From: Microbacterium sp. Gd 4-13
GTDB taxonomy: Bacteria > Actinomycetota > Actinomycetes > Actinomycetales > Microbacteriaceae
Direction: 5' to 3'
DNA length: 64,000 nucleotides
Assembly: GCF_003095395.1 (NCBI RefSeq)
Contig: NZ_QEIJ01000008.1
Location: 1 to 64,000, forward strand
Shown here: in pieces, positions 25,303-33,767 of the stretch
How positions within the stretch are numbered: position 1 is the first letter of the stretch
Layout: the number at the start of each line of letters is the position of its first letter
The notes under the pieces: model-generated
Database searches by the model: none
Seen by the model: the letters and a program-made list of their open reading frames with translations, nothing else
Told to the model about the DNA's origin: nothing
Made by a program: the position numbers and the translations under genes

Positions 25303-25389
25303 CCCACCACCCCGGACCACCGGGACCACCACCCGGGGGAACCGGGCCACAACCGGGAAACCGGGATCACCAGAAGAGAGGAGCCCGAC

Positions 25390-25560
25390 ATGGGACTCGA
25401 CGACAAGATCAAGAACGCCGCGGAAGACATCGCCGGCAAGGCGAAGGAAACCATCGGTAAGGCGACCAACAACGAGCGCCTCGAGGCCGAGGGCAAGGCC
25501 GACCAGGTGAAGGCCGACGCGAAGAAGGCCAGCGAAGACGTCAAGGACACCTTCAAGTAA
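25390..25560 (+). CDS. CsbD-family stress protein (copy 1)
   Basis: A 56-residue CsbD-like protein: MGLDDKIKNAAEDIAGKAKE then NNERLEAEGKADQVKADAKK. Highly charged, Lys/Glu/Ala-rich helical protein. CsbD proteins are general-stress proteins of unknown biochemical function. An AGAGAGGAG site precedes the ATG. A second copy with identical first eleven residues lies at 27549; the pair brackets the asparaginase gene. A strong terminator follows. Confidence 0.9.
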   Translation: MGLDDKIKNAAEDIAGKAKETIGKATNNERLEAEGKADQVKADAKKASEDVKDTFK

Positions 25561-25573
25561 GCCAGCGTTCCCT

Positions 25574-25605
25574 CGAATGCCCCGACCCCGCGGTCGGGGC
25601 ATTCG
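25574..25605 (+). terminator. Terminator after csbD copy 1
   Basis: Perfect 14-bp stem CGAATGCCCCGACC (25574-25587) / GGTCGGGGCATTCG (25592-25605) with a 4-nt loop. Confidence 0.85.
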
Positions 25606-25621
25606 TGCGTGTGCGGCGAGA

Positions 25622-25688
25622 CGCGGGCTTTCGGCCCAGGCGCGGGCATCGGGCGCGGCCATGCCCGCGCGCGGGCCGAAAGCCCGCG
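25622..25688. repeat. Nested perfect palindrome (cruciform-type)
   Basis: Outer arms CGCGGGCTTTCGGCCC (25622-25637) and GGGCCGAAAGCCCGCG (25673-25688) are perfect over 16 bp, and an inner pair GCGCGGGCAT (25640-25649) / ATGCCCGCGC (25661-25670) over 10 bp. The following GCGCCTCGGGGCAGGGGCG recurs near 27418 after the asparaginase gene. It lies between csbD and the asparaginase gene. Confidence 0.75.
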
Positions 25689-25887
25689 CCTCGGGGCAGG
25701 GGCGGATGCTGTCGCACCATGGTTTACACAGCGGACACACAGGCGGAGAGCGGCGGAAACGGCCAACCGCCACGATGACAGGACACCGGGCACCAGACCC
25801 GGCTCGCTCGGTCTCCGATCGGGCGCTCCTCGCTCCACACCCGTGACGGGCGCGTCTTCGGCGTGCCCGCTCCCCGAGAGGAAATCC

Positions 25888-27369
25888 GTGGCAACCGCTC
25901 ATCGCACCTCCGCAGCATCCCGTCTCTCCCGACGACTCGTCGTCGGGCTGATCGCCACCGCGCTCGTCGGCGCCGGCACGATCGCGACCGCGCCCGTCGC
26001 CGTGGCAGCGGCGGACGAACCCGCCGACAAGCCCAAGATCGTGGTCGTCGCCACCGGCGGCACCCTCGCGGGCAAGGCCGCGGGCCGCGACACCTACACG
26101 AACTACCGCGCCGGCACGTACCCGATGAGCGATCTGGTCGCCGTGCTGCAGCCCGAAGTCTCGGCCTTCGCCGACGTCGAGGTCGTGCAGTTCGGCAACT
26201 CCGGCTCGGGGGGCTACACCTTCCCGCAGTACCACGACCTCACGATCGCCGTCGAGGATGCCCTGAGAGACGCCGACGGCGTGGTCGTGACCACCGGCAC
26301 CGACACGATGGAAGAGTTCGCCTACTGGCTCGACCTCACCGTGCAGAGCAAGAAGCCCGTCGTGATCACCGGCGCGATGCGCCCGTGGGCCGCCGGTGAC
26401 ACGGCGTCGGACTCGATGGTGCTCGGCACCGACGGCCCTGCCAACCTGCTGCAGTCGATCCGACTCGCAGCCAGCCAGGAGACGTTCTGCTTCGGCACCG
26501 TGCTGTCGCTCAACGACGAGGTGCACGCCGCCCGCGACGTGACGAAGACGAACTCGACCCGCAACGACACCTTCGCCACCCGCCTGTCGGGCATGCTCGG
26601 CTGGATCGATGGCTCCGACGTGGTCATCAACCGTGCGCCCGCCCGCGTGCTCGACTGCGAGACGAACGACTGGTTCACACCGTTCGACCTGCGCGCCGTC
26701 TCGCGCGACGCCTACCCGCGCGTGGAGATCTTCTACAACGCGCAGGCGGCCGGCGGCGAGTCGATCTCGGCGTGGGCGGCCGCGGGCGTGAAGGGCGTCG
26801 TCACCGCAGGAACGGGTGCCGGCGGAATCTCCGGTGCCGCGGGCCAGGCCCGTACGGCCGCCGCGCGCGACCAGGGCGTCTGGTTCGTCAGCACCACGCG
26901 CACCGGCAGTGGTTCGGTCAGCGGCGGCTCGGGCAACATCATCCCCGGCGGCGACCTGCTGCCTCAGAAGGCCCGCATCCTGCTCATCCTCAGCAGGGCC
27001 TTCACCGGCGATGTCGAGCAGGCGCGCACGTGGTTCTCGACCCTCGGCGCGCCGACGTTCGACTCGTCGGCACTCGCCGACGTGGTGAGCCCGACCCCGG
27101 TGGCCGAGCCCGAGCCCACGGTCGAGCCGACACCCGAGCCGTCGCCGTCGGAGTCGGCAGGAACCGGTGCGGGCGACCCCCCAGCATCCGCATCGCCTGT
27201 CCCGTCGGCCAGCGAGACGCCGGCCGCCGTGGTCGGAGCCCTGCCCTTCACCGGCGGCGGCGCACCGGGCCTCGCCGCACTCGTCGCCGGCCTGGCGCTG
27301 GCGCTCGGCGTGGTGCTGTACTGGCAGCACCAGCGGCGCCTCTCGGCGCAGCGGGGTCTGATCCACTGA
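25888..27369 (+). CDS. Cell-wall-anchored L-asparaginase
   Basis: A 493-residue secreted asparaginase that hydrolyses asparagine to aspartate and ammonia. GTG 25888 has GAGAGGA 6 nt upstream. A signal peptide ends near residue 43 (VAVAAADE). The catalytic domain (about 48-385) has the first threonine in VVVATGGTLAGKA and the second in VVTTGTDTMEEFAY, plus ITGAMRPW and a C-terminal GTGAGGIS. A Pro/Glu/Ser/Ala-rich wall-spanning linker (about 395-450) leads to LPFTGGGAP, a hydrophobic helix and a basic tail, a canonical LPxTG sortase signal. Most type II asparaginases are free periplasmic or secreted proteins, so wall anchoring is notable. The housekeeping sortase must be elsewhere. Confidence 0.92.
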   Translation: MATAHRTSAASRLSRRLVVGLIATALVGAGTIATAPVAVAAADEPADKPKIVVVATGGTLAGKAAGRDTYTNYRAGTYPMSDLVAVLQPEVSAFADVEVVQFGNSGSGGYTFPQYHDLTIAVEDALRDADGVVVTTGTDTMEEFAYWLDLTVQSKKPVVITGAMRPWAAGDTASDSMVLGTDGPANLLQSIRLAASQETFCFGTVLSLNDEVHAARDVTKTNSTRNDTFATRLSGMLGWIDGSDVVINRAPARVLDCETNDWFTPFDLRAVSRDAYPRVEIFYNAQAAGGESISAWAAAGVKGVVTAGTGAGGISGAAGQARTAAARDQGVWFVSTTRTGSGSVSGGSGNIIPGGDLLPQKARILLILSRAFTGDVEQARTWFSTLGAPTFDSSALADVVSPTPVAEPEPTVEPTPEPSPSESAGTGAGDPPASASPVPSASETPAAVVGALPFTGGGAPGLAALVAGLALALGVVLYWQHQRRLSAQRGLIH

Positions 27370-27375
27370 TCCGAA

Positions 27376-27406
27376 CCTCCCCCGGGCATCCGTGCCCCGG
27401 GGGAGG
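27376..27406 (+). terminator. Terminator after asparaginase gene
   Basis: Perfect 11-bp stem CCTCCCCCGGG (27376-27386) / CCCGGGGGAGG (27396-27406) with a 9-nt loop, 7 bp after the stop. Confidence 0.8.
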
Positions 27407-27548
27407 GGCAGGCGCCCGCGCCTCGGGGCAGGGGCGCGCACTACCTCAAAACCGCGCGCTTCGCCAGCATCCCTCGCGCTGAGGCCGCTCCACGTACGGT
27501 GGAATCACCTTTCGGGAGACACCCGGATCGAAGACGGAGGGAGCCCAC

Positions 27549-27719
27549 ATGGGACTCGACGACAAGATCAAGAACGCCGCCCAGGACATCGCCGGTAAGG
27601 CGAAGGAAGCGACCGGCAAGGCGTCCGACAACGAGCGCCTCGAGGCCGAGGGCAAGGGCGACCAGACGTCCGCCAACGTCAAGCAGGCCGGCGAGAACGT
27701 CAAGGATGCTTTCAAGTAA
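27549..27719 (+). CDS. CsbD-family stress protein (copy 2)
   Basis: A 56-residue CsbD paralogue: MGLDDKIKNAAQDIAGKAKE then DNERLEAEGKGDQTSANVKQ. About 70% identical to the 25390 protein and of identical length, with a near-identical leader (GGAGCCCACATGGGACTCG), so a local duplication is likely. ACGGAGGGAGCC supplies a strong ribosome site. A terminator follows. Confidence 0.9.
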   Translation: MGLDDKIKNAAQDIAGKAKEATGKASDNERLEAEGKGDQTSANVKQAGENVKDAFK

Positions 27720-27733
27720 AGCTCGTCTCTCAC

Positions 27734-27767
27734 CGAAACGCCCCGCGCCGATGGCCGGGGCGTTTCG
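27734..27767 (+). terminator. Terminator after csbD copy 2
   Basis: Perfect 12-bp stem CGAAACGCCCCG (27734-27745) / CGGGGCGTTTCG (27756-27767). Confidence 0.8.
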
Positions 27768-27858
27768 CTGTTTCCGGGGGAGTCGGTCGGTCCGATAGTG
27801 TGCGGGAATGCCCGTGCCGGGGCGATCGTGGATTCGCGCGGCTCCGGGGGGAAGCACC

Positions 27859-29448
27859 ATGGCGGACGGGATAGGCGACTCGGCAACGAAAGAACGCTGG
27901 ACACGGTTCCTGCGAATGCAGTCTCCGGTGGCCGTGTCGGTGGTGATGCTCGTCGCGCTCGTGCTGATCCTGGGCGTCGACGTCGCCCGTCCTCGGTTGC
28001 TGGCGATCGGCACGGCGATCATCCTTGCCGTCTCGGTCGCCTCGCTGGTGCTCCCCTGGCATCGGGTGCCGGCCGTCGCGCAGGCGACGATGCCGATCCT
28101 CGACATGGTCGGTGTCGCGGTCCTAGCTGCTGCGCTGTCGGGCACCATCGACACCGTGGGCGTGCTCGTGGTGTTCCCCGCCGTCTGGCTGGGAGTGGTC
28201 TTCGGGGCCGGCGGTGCCGTCGTCGGTATCGTCGGGGCTTTCGCGGCGTCGGCGGTCACGGTGCTGGCGGCACCCGTCGAGCAGCACGCGGCGCAGTGGG
28301 CAGCGGCCTCCATCGTGTTCATCATCGTCGGGGTGATCGTCTGGGCGGCGACGGTGACCGTCACCGCCGCGCGGGCGGCTCACGCCGCGAACGAAGCCGC
28401 CGTCGTCGACGCCGAGCGCGCGAGTGCGGCCCTCAGATCGTTCTTCGAGCGTGTCGATGCCGGTCTTCTCTATCTCGATGAGCGGGGCAAGGTGGTGTTA
28501 TTCAACACCGCGATCGTCGGCTTCGGTGAGCTCGCGCGGCACGGCGCGGGCGACGTCGCCGGATCACGCGTGTTCGCCGCCGATCAAGTCACGCCGCTGC
28601 CACCCGACGACCAGCCGCTGGCGAGAATGACGCGCGGTGAGAGCTTCGCCGACTTCCTCTACTGGGTCGGACCCCGCGGCGGGCAGCGCGCGCTCGTCGC
28701 CAACGGCCGGTCCATCGAACGTGCCGACGGGAGAGCGGCCGGGGCGATCCTCGTCGTGCAGGACGTCACCGAGATCCTGCGCTCGAACCGTGCCCGTGAA
28801 GACGCCCTCGCGACGCTCGCCCATGAGCTGCGCACCCCGCTGACGTCGATCGTCGGCTACAGCGAGCTGCTGCTCGCCGACGACCTGGGCGTCGCAGCAT
28901 CCGCCCGTGTCGAGATCATCTCGCGCAACGCGGAGCACCTGCTGTCGCTCTCCGCCTCGTTCCTGGACGACCTGCACGGCGAGGTTCCTCTGGTGCGCGA
29001 GCGCCTCCCGCTCGGCCGCGTCGTCGATGACGCGCTCGAGGTGATGGACGCCGCCCCGGGTTTCAAGGATCGGGAGGTGATCCTCGACGTCGCGCCCGAA
29101 CTCTGGGTGCTGGCCGATCCCCGCAGCATCGCGGAGGTGCTGCTCAACCTGCTCGGCAACGCCGTGAAGTTCTCCCGCCCGGGCGGCCGCATCTCGATCA
29201 CGAGCGGCGAGGACGACGCGTTCGTGTGGCTGGACGTGAGCAATTCCGGCTCGCGCATCGACCGCGAAGACCTCGAGCGCATCTTCGACCGCTTCTACCG
29301 CGGCGGCAACGCGCAGCGGGGTGCCGTCGCGGGCACGGGTCTCGGGCTCGCCGTGAGCCGCCCGATCGTCGCGGCGCACGGCGGCACGCTGACCGCCGAA
29401 GACGTCGACGAGGGCGCGTCGTTCCGGCTGTGCCTCCCGCGCTACTGA
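27859..29448 (+). CDS. Membrane sensor histidine kinase (orphan)
   Basis: A 529-residue kinase. ATG 27859 is preferred for GGGGGGAAG just upstream; an in-frame ATG at 27808 is possible. Five to six TM helices (about 20-165) precede a PAS-like domain (about 190-305: FFERVDAGLLYLDERGKVVL). The HisKA motif LAHELRTPLTSIVGY has phospho-acceptor His322. The HATPase domain shows LLNLLGNAVKFS (N box), FVWLDVSNSGS (in place of the usual DxGxG), IFDRFYRG (F box) and GTGLGLAV (G2). The G1 box has Ser-Asn-Ser-Gly instead of Asp-x-Gly-x-Gly, a departure that may weaken ATP binding. No response regulator is adjacent. The signal is unknown. Confidence 0.88.
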   Translation: MADGIGDSATKERWTRFLRMQSPVAVSVVMLVALVLILGVDVARPRLLAIGTAIILAVSVASLVLPWHRVPAVAQATMPILDMVGVAVLAAALSGTIDTVGVLVVFPAVWLGVVFGAGGAVVGIVGAFAASAVTVLAAPVEQHAAQWAAASIVFIIVGVIVWAATVTVTAARAAHAANEAAVVDAERASAALRSFFERVDAGLLYLDERGKVVLFNTAIVGFGELARHGAGDVAGSRVFAADQVTPLPPDDQPLARMTRGESFADFLYWVGPRGGQRALVANGRSIERADGRAAGAILVVQDVTEILRSNRAREDALATLAHELRTPLTSIVGYSELLLADDLGVAASARVEIISRNAEHLLSLSASFLDDLHGEVPLVRERLPLGRVVDDALEVMDAAPGFKDREVILDVAPELWVLADPRSIAEVLLNLLGNAVKFSRPGGRISITSGEDDAFVWLDVSNSGSRIDREDLERIFDRFYRGGNAQRGAVAGTGLGLAVSRPIVAAHGGTLTAEDVDEGASFRLCLPRY

Positions 29449-29467
29449 GCCGCGCTCGCGGCGGGCC

Positions 29468-30121
29468 TCAGGCGAGGGCGATGCGCAGCACGCGGGCGAC
29501 CTCGGCCAGGCCGGGGGCGAGTTCGGTCGCGGACTGCTGGTAGACGTCCCACGAGCGGCGGTACGGGTCGACCACGTCGTCGTCGGCGGGGTCGACCGGA
29601 GCGTCGACGTCGTCGCGGTGCGCGCGCAGCAGAGCGAGCGCGGCGCGCACCCGGGTGTGGGGATCGGCTCCGGCGGCCTCGGCCTCGTCGCGGATCTCGG
29701 CGTCGCCCACCTTCTTCGCGAGACGCTCGAACTCGCGCACCGTGAAGGCAGATCGCACGCGAGCCGGCGCCAGTGCGACGACGTGCGAGCGGTGCTCGCG
29801 GCTCATGGCCAGGACGAGATCCGGTCCCTTGAGGTGCAGCTCGGTCAGCCAGCGGGCGCGATGCGCCTTCGAATCGGCGGTGGGCACCCCGAAGGCTGCG
29901 GCGAGCTTCGCCGACTCGCGGGTCATGGGCTTGTCGACGAGCGCGTGGGTGCCGGCGCTGGAGACCTCCACGTCGAGCGGGGTGAGCGCCGCGCGCAGGA
30001 TCTGCTCCGCGAGCGGCGAACGGCAGATGTTGCCGGTGCAGACGGTGAGTATCTCGATGGTCGGACTCGCCTCGGCGTTTCCCCCACCTCGGAACAACGA
30101 ACTCAGATCCAGATCCAGCAT
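29468..30121 (-). CDS. Low-molecular-weight protein-tyrosine phosphatase
   Basis: A 217-residue LMW-PTP. The phosphate-binding loop VCTGNICRSPLAEQ (Cys near residue 28, Arg near 34) is near the N-terminus and the general acid is in DDDVVDPYRRSWDVY near 184. These enzymes oppose BY-kinases in polysaccharide control, and a BY-kinase is encoded at 19911-21362, 8 kb away. The protein is longer than the usual ~150-160 residues owing to an Arg-rich helical insert (about 120-180). GGGGGG upstream acts as ribosome site. Convergent with the histidine kinase gene (20-bp gap). Confidence 0.9.
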   Translation of the reverse strand: MLDLDLSSLFRGGGNAEASPTIEILTVCTGNICRSPLAEQILRAALTPLDVEVSSAGTHALVDKPMTRESAKLAAAFGVPTADSKAHRARWLTELHLKGPDLVLAMSREHRSHVVALAPARVRSAFTVREFERLAKKVGDAEIRDEAEAAGADPHTRVRAALALLRAHRDDVDAPVDPADDDVVDPYRRSWDVYQQSATELAPGLAEVARVLRIALA

Positions 30122-30199
30122 GACGACCCCCCGGCGCGCGCGAATGTACGTGGGCCCAGGACCGGTGCTCGGGGTGGCAGAGCGGTAACGTGGGCGCTG

Positions 30200-31057
30200 A
30201 TGAGCGAGTCTAGTGAAGCGCCGAGCAGCACCCCGGCATCGGGGATCGTCATCGACGAGCCGCTCGACGATGTCGACGCCGAGTCGGAGCGATCCGACGA
30301 GCGATCGCGCCGACGCCGACGCCGTGGCGACGACGCGACCAGGCCGCGGCGCACCTGGCGCGAGGGCGGCACGTCCGTCCATCGCTGGGGGTGGGAATTC
30401 GTCGGTTGGGCGGTGCTCGCCCTCGGCATCGGCGTGCTCGGGGCGACCGGGGTGACAGCGACCATGGGCGGGGCCTCGGCCGCGCTCATCGCCCAGATCG
30501 TGCTCTGGGTCGCGTTCGCAGCGGTGGTCGTGGCGGCCTTCGCGCGATCGGTGCCCCGCGGGCTGCTGCGGTTCCGCCCGGTCGACCTGCTGTTCGGCCT
30601 CGTGCTGGGAGGGATGCTGCGCCTGGCCCAGGGCTGGGTGCAGATGCGCGCCGGCGGCGACGGCGGCTGGCCGAGCTACCCGAGCCTGGGCGGCTCGCTC
30701 CCGTCGTCGTGGTTCTTCGACGACCTGCTCGCGGACGTCGTGATCTCTCCCGTCGTCGAGGAGTTCTTCTTCCGCGGGCTCGTTCTCGTCGCGGTCTACA
30801 CGGCGGTGCGACGGCTGGCCGGACGCGAGGTCGCGATGTTCGCCTCGGCGATCGTGTCGACAGGGTTGTTCGTCGTCGCGCACGCCCTGCTCGCCCCCCT
30901 TTCCTGGGACGCGGTCGTCTCGCTCGCACTCGTCGGTCTCGTCGCGAGCCTGCTCGTCCTGCTGACGGGGCGACTCTGGCCGGCGGTGCTCGTCCACGTC
31001 GTCTACAACGGTCTGTGGGTCGCGATGGCGACCGTCGGAACGCTGCTCGCGGCCTGA
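30200..31057 (+). CDS. CPBP-family intramembrane metalloprotease
   Basis: A 285-residue membrane protein with a charged cytosolic N-terminus (about 1-60, RRRRRR cluster) and about seven TM helices. CPBP (CAAX protease and bacteriocin-processing) motifs are present: EEFFFRG near residue 192, FVVAHALLAP near 220 and HVVYNGLW near 266, giving the conserved Glu-Glu, Arg and two His sites. Substrate unknown; family members process prenylated or secreted peptides or have chaperone-like roles. Diverges from the phosphatase gene. No clear ribosome site. Confidence 0.85.
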   Translation: MSESSEAPSSTPASGIVIDEPLDDVDAESERSDERSRRRRRRGDDATRPRRTWREGGTSVHRWGWEFVGWAVLALGIGVLGATGVTATMGGASAALIAQIVLWVAFAAVVVAAFARSVPRGLLRFRPVDLLFGLVLGGMLRLAQGWVQMRAGGDGGWPSYPSLGGSLPSSWFFDDLLADVVISPVVEEFFFRGLVLVAVYTAVRRLAGREVAMFASAIVSTGLFVVAHALLAPLSWDAVVSLALVGLVASLLVLLTGRLWPAVLVHVVYNGLWVAMATVGTLLAA

Positions 31058-31093
31058 GCGCGCAGCATCCTCCGATGGATCACGCATCTCTCA

Positions 31094-31123
31094 GCATGTA
31101 AACCTGTGCATGCACGCATGTAA
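31094..31123. promoter_or_regulatory. Candidate operator of the HTH gene
   Basis: Two direct copies of GCATGTAA (31094-31101, 31116-31123), 22 bp apart, flank a perfect 10-bp palindrome GTGCATGCAC (31106-31115), just before the HTH gene. The 10-mer GCATGTAAAC recurs at 2376 upstream of the adhesin. A role in autoregulation is inferred. Confidence 0.4.
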
Positions 31124-31142
31124 TGTGCGTCAGTCTCGAAGC

Positions 31143-31421
31143 ATGCATGACGACCCGAACCAGGCCTGGGAGCAGTACACGGCGGCGCTGGGCGTCGCGC
31201 TCGCGCGTGCGCGGGCCACGCGGGGACTGTCTCAGGAGCAGGTCGCCTACGCCGCCGGGATCGCCGCGTTCTCGTACCGCAAGCTCGAGAAGGGCGAGTC
31301 CAACCCCGGCACGCCCGCGAACCCGCGCCTTCGCACCCTCGTCGCACTCGCAGGCGTGCTCGGGGTTCCCGTCGCCGCGCTGCTGCCGCCCGATCCCGAC
31401 GGCGTCACCGCCTGGAAGTAG
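31143..31421 (+). CDS. Small XRE-family HTH regulator
   Basis: A 92-residue protein made almost entirely of one Cro/CI-type helix-turn-helix (about residues 15-78): LGVALARARATRGLSQEQVA, YAAGIAAFSYRKLEKGE, and LRTLVALAGVLGVPVAALLP. It lacks a sensor domain. ATG 31143 is taken because the upstream ATG at 31110 would put the protein start inside the palindromic operator candidate. Neighbours give no clue to the regulon. Confidence 0.8.
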   Translation: MHDDPNQAWEQYTAALGVALARARATRGLSQEQVAYAAGIAAFSYRKLEKGESNPGTPANPRLRTLVALAGVLGVPVAALLPPDPDGVTAWK

Positions 31422-31573
31422 GGCCTCACCGCGCGTCCGCGCCGAGGGTGCACGGGGCCGGACGACACGCATGCAGCCGGTCACATCGGTGAGGTACAGT
31501 ACCGCCGTCCGGCTCGACCGCGGGGTGCGCACAGCGCCGAACCGGACGCAAGCGCGGCGCGGGGGAGGCCTGG

Positions 31574-33763
31574 GTGGAGCACCGGTATGCCGTGGGGCGT
31601 TGGGCTTCCACGGCGGTGGCGATAGGAACCATCGCCGCGCTCGTGGGGGGTGTCGTCGCGCTGTCGTATGACCGCCCGTCGCGAGTGACCGATCATCAGC
31701 CCGCAGCCGGCATCTGGGTCGTCGACGAGAGCGCGGGTCTGCTCGGTCGAGCCGACCCGCGTGCCGGAACGGTCGACGCCACGATGGAGCTGGCGGCCGG
31801 GGACGTCGAGATCGTGCAGTCGTCGAACACCGCTGTCGTCATCGACCGGACGCGTTCGGTCGCCTCCGTCGTCGACGCCGCTGCCCTGACGCGCAGCGAC
31901 GAGGTGCGCCTGCCCGCGCGCGATGCGCAGGTGACGTTGGCGATGGTCGATCAGAGAGAGCCGGTCGACCCCCTCCTGGACGCGGTCGTGCTCACGCCCC
32001 GTGCCGGCGACGTCTGGATCATGCCCGTCGGAGACGTCGGGCGCTTCGACGCCGACGCGCCGCCGGCGTTCTCTTTCGGTACGGGCGCGAGCGCGGCGGT
32101 GGGCGAAGAAGGTCGGCTCTACGTGGCGTCGCCGCGCGACGGAGCTCTCTACGAGATCGACCACGACGGTGCCCACCGCCGAGCGGGTTTCACCCCGTTC
32201 CGAGGGTCGGCGTCCGACCCGGTGCAGGTCTCGGTCGGCGCCGGCGGCTGGAGCGTGCTCGACCGCGCGGCGAGACGCGTGATCACCGACGACGGTGTCG
32301 TCGACCTCCCCGGCGATTCGGGCGAGCTCGCCCTCGAGACGACGCTCTCGCCGACCATCGAATCGGCACCCGCGACGGCATCGTCCGCTGACGGCACGAG
32401 CGTGGCGTTGGTCGCCGCCGACGACGGGCTGGTCGAAGCATCCATCGATCGGGTGAGGTCTCTCGTGCGCGTCGACGGGGAGTCGCCGGTGCGCCCCCTC
32501 CGGCTGGGCGACTGCGTCTACGGCGCGTGGGAGTCGCACACGCTCGCGGTCGGGTGCGCGCAGACGGCTCGGCCGGCAACCGTGGGTCATGCCGAGCCGT
32601 GGTCACCCGCTCCCGAAGCGCGCCCGCGACTTCGCACCGACGGGCACACGGTCATCGCGAACGACGCGGCGACCGGTCACACCTGGGCGATCACGCCCGA
32701 CGGCTCGCGACCGTTCGTCTGGACGGGCGGTCACGACTCCGACGAGGTCGACCTCTCGGGACCGAGCCCGAAGACGGGGGTACTCGACGAGGCGTCGCCG
32801 CCCCGTGCGGGCGACGTCCTCGCGCCCGATCCGCAGCGCCCCGCGCCCGACGCGGGGAGCACGGTGACGGATGCTGCGGTCCGGTCCGAGCCGCGGCCGC
32901 TTGCCGCCGAGGGCCCCACCGTGCTGAGCGCCGGCGATGTCGAGGCGACGGTGGACGAGAGCGCGGGCACGATCGCCGTATCGTGGCAGCCGTTCACCTC
33001 GGCCGGATCGGGTGTGCTCGGATACCTCGTGCAGCGATTGGCTCCCGGCGACGAGGCGGGGACGTGCGCGATCGACCAGGGGCGGGCGACGGTGGCCGGC
33101 GGCGAGGTGCGCGCGACCACCGGCACGTCGACGCTCTACGGAGGGGAGAGGCCGCCGGACGGCGGCTACCGCTTCGTCGTGACCGGCTACACCGACGGCG
33201 CGTGCGTCTCATCGGCGCCGATCGAGGTGCGACCGACGCCGGTGCCCGATGCCGTGGGAGACCTCCGCGGCGAGATGGCCTGGATCGGTACGCGATGGGA
33301 CTATCGCGTCTCGCCCGGACAAGCCCCCCGCTACGAGGTGGAGAGGCTGGATGCTGCCGGGGCGGCGACAGGATCGACCGGGGTCTTCTCCGAAACGGCC
33401 GTGCCGCGCGAACTCACCGGCGGGGCCTTCGGGGAGACGGTGACGTTCCGCATCCGCGCGTGCGCCCCGTGGGGCGCGGATGCCGCGTGCGGTCCGTGGA
33501 CCGAACACGCGGCACCCGAGCCCTCGCTCGACTTCACGCTCGCAGACCTCGCCTACTCGGAGGACACGGGCGAGTGGACGTGGAGTGCGCTCCCCGACAA
33601 CGGCACCGCGAAGGTGCGGGTGTTCGGACTCGGAGGAAGCGGCGCGCAGTGGGAAGCGGGTGCGCTCTACTGTCGAGCGAACGCCCCGGTTGCACCGGCG
33701 GACGCCGTCCTCACGATACGAATCGACGGCCAGGTGCGCGAGGTTCGAGCGAACGAGCTCTGA
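31574..33763 (+). CDS. Large surface protein with propeller and FN3-like domains
   Basis: A 729-residue single-pass exported protein. GTG 31574 follows GGGGGAG at 7 nt. One N-terminal hydrophobic helix (about 11-31) acts as signal anchor. Residues ~45-410 show repeating strands (GIWVVDESAGLLGRADP, LYVASPRDGALYEIDHDGAH) suggesting a beta-propeller. A Pro/Ala-rich linker near 420-460 leads to fibronectin-III-like strands (TIAVSWQPFTSAGSGVLGYL, YRFVVTGYTDGACVSS). No C-terminal TM or sorting motif. A palindrome GGTACAGTACC at 31493-31503 lies in its promoter region. Function unknown, extracellular binding inferred. Convergent with the next gene at a 4-bp gap. Confidence 0.75.
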   Translation: MEHRYAVGRWASTAVAIGTIAALVGGVVALSYDRPSRVTDHQPAAGIWVVDESAGLLGRADPRAGTVDATMELAAGDVEIVQSSNTAVVIDRTRSVASVVDAAALTRSDEVRLPARDAQVTLAMVDQREPVDPLLDAVVLTPRAGDVWIMPVGDVGRFDADAPPAFSFGTGASAAVGEEGRLYVASPRDGALYEIDHDGAHRRAGFTPFRGSASDPVQVSVGAGGWSVLDRAARRVITDDGVVDLPGDSGELALETTLSPTIESAPATASSADGTSVALVAADDGLVEASIDRVRSLVRVDGESPVRPLRLGDCVYGAWESHTLAVGCAQTARPATVGHAEPWSPAPEARPRLRTDGHTVIANDAATGHTWAITPDGSRPFVWTGGHDSDEVDLSGPSPKTGVLDEASPPRAGDVLAPDPQRPAPDAGSTVTDAAVRSEPRPLAAEGPTVLSAGDVEATVDESAGTIAVSWQPFTSAGSGVLGYLVQRLAPGDEAGTCAIDQGRATVAGGEVRATTGTSTLYGGERPPDGGYRFVVTGYTDGACVSSAPIEVRPTPVPDAVGDLRGEMAWIGTRWDYRVSPGQAPRYEVERLDAAGAATGSTGVFSETAVPRELTGGAFGETVTFRIRACAPWGADAACGPWTEHAAPEPSLDFTLADLAYSEDTGEWTWSALPDNGTAKVRVFGLGGSGAQWEAGALYCRANAPVAPADAVLTIRIDGQVREVRANEL

Positions 33764-33767
33764 CGCG

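Noticed and set aside
24976..27441. A long minus-strand frame over amaP, csbD and the asparaginase gene
   Set aside because: It crosses several convincing plus-strand genes and terminators and has no recognisable domain or ribosome site.
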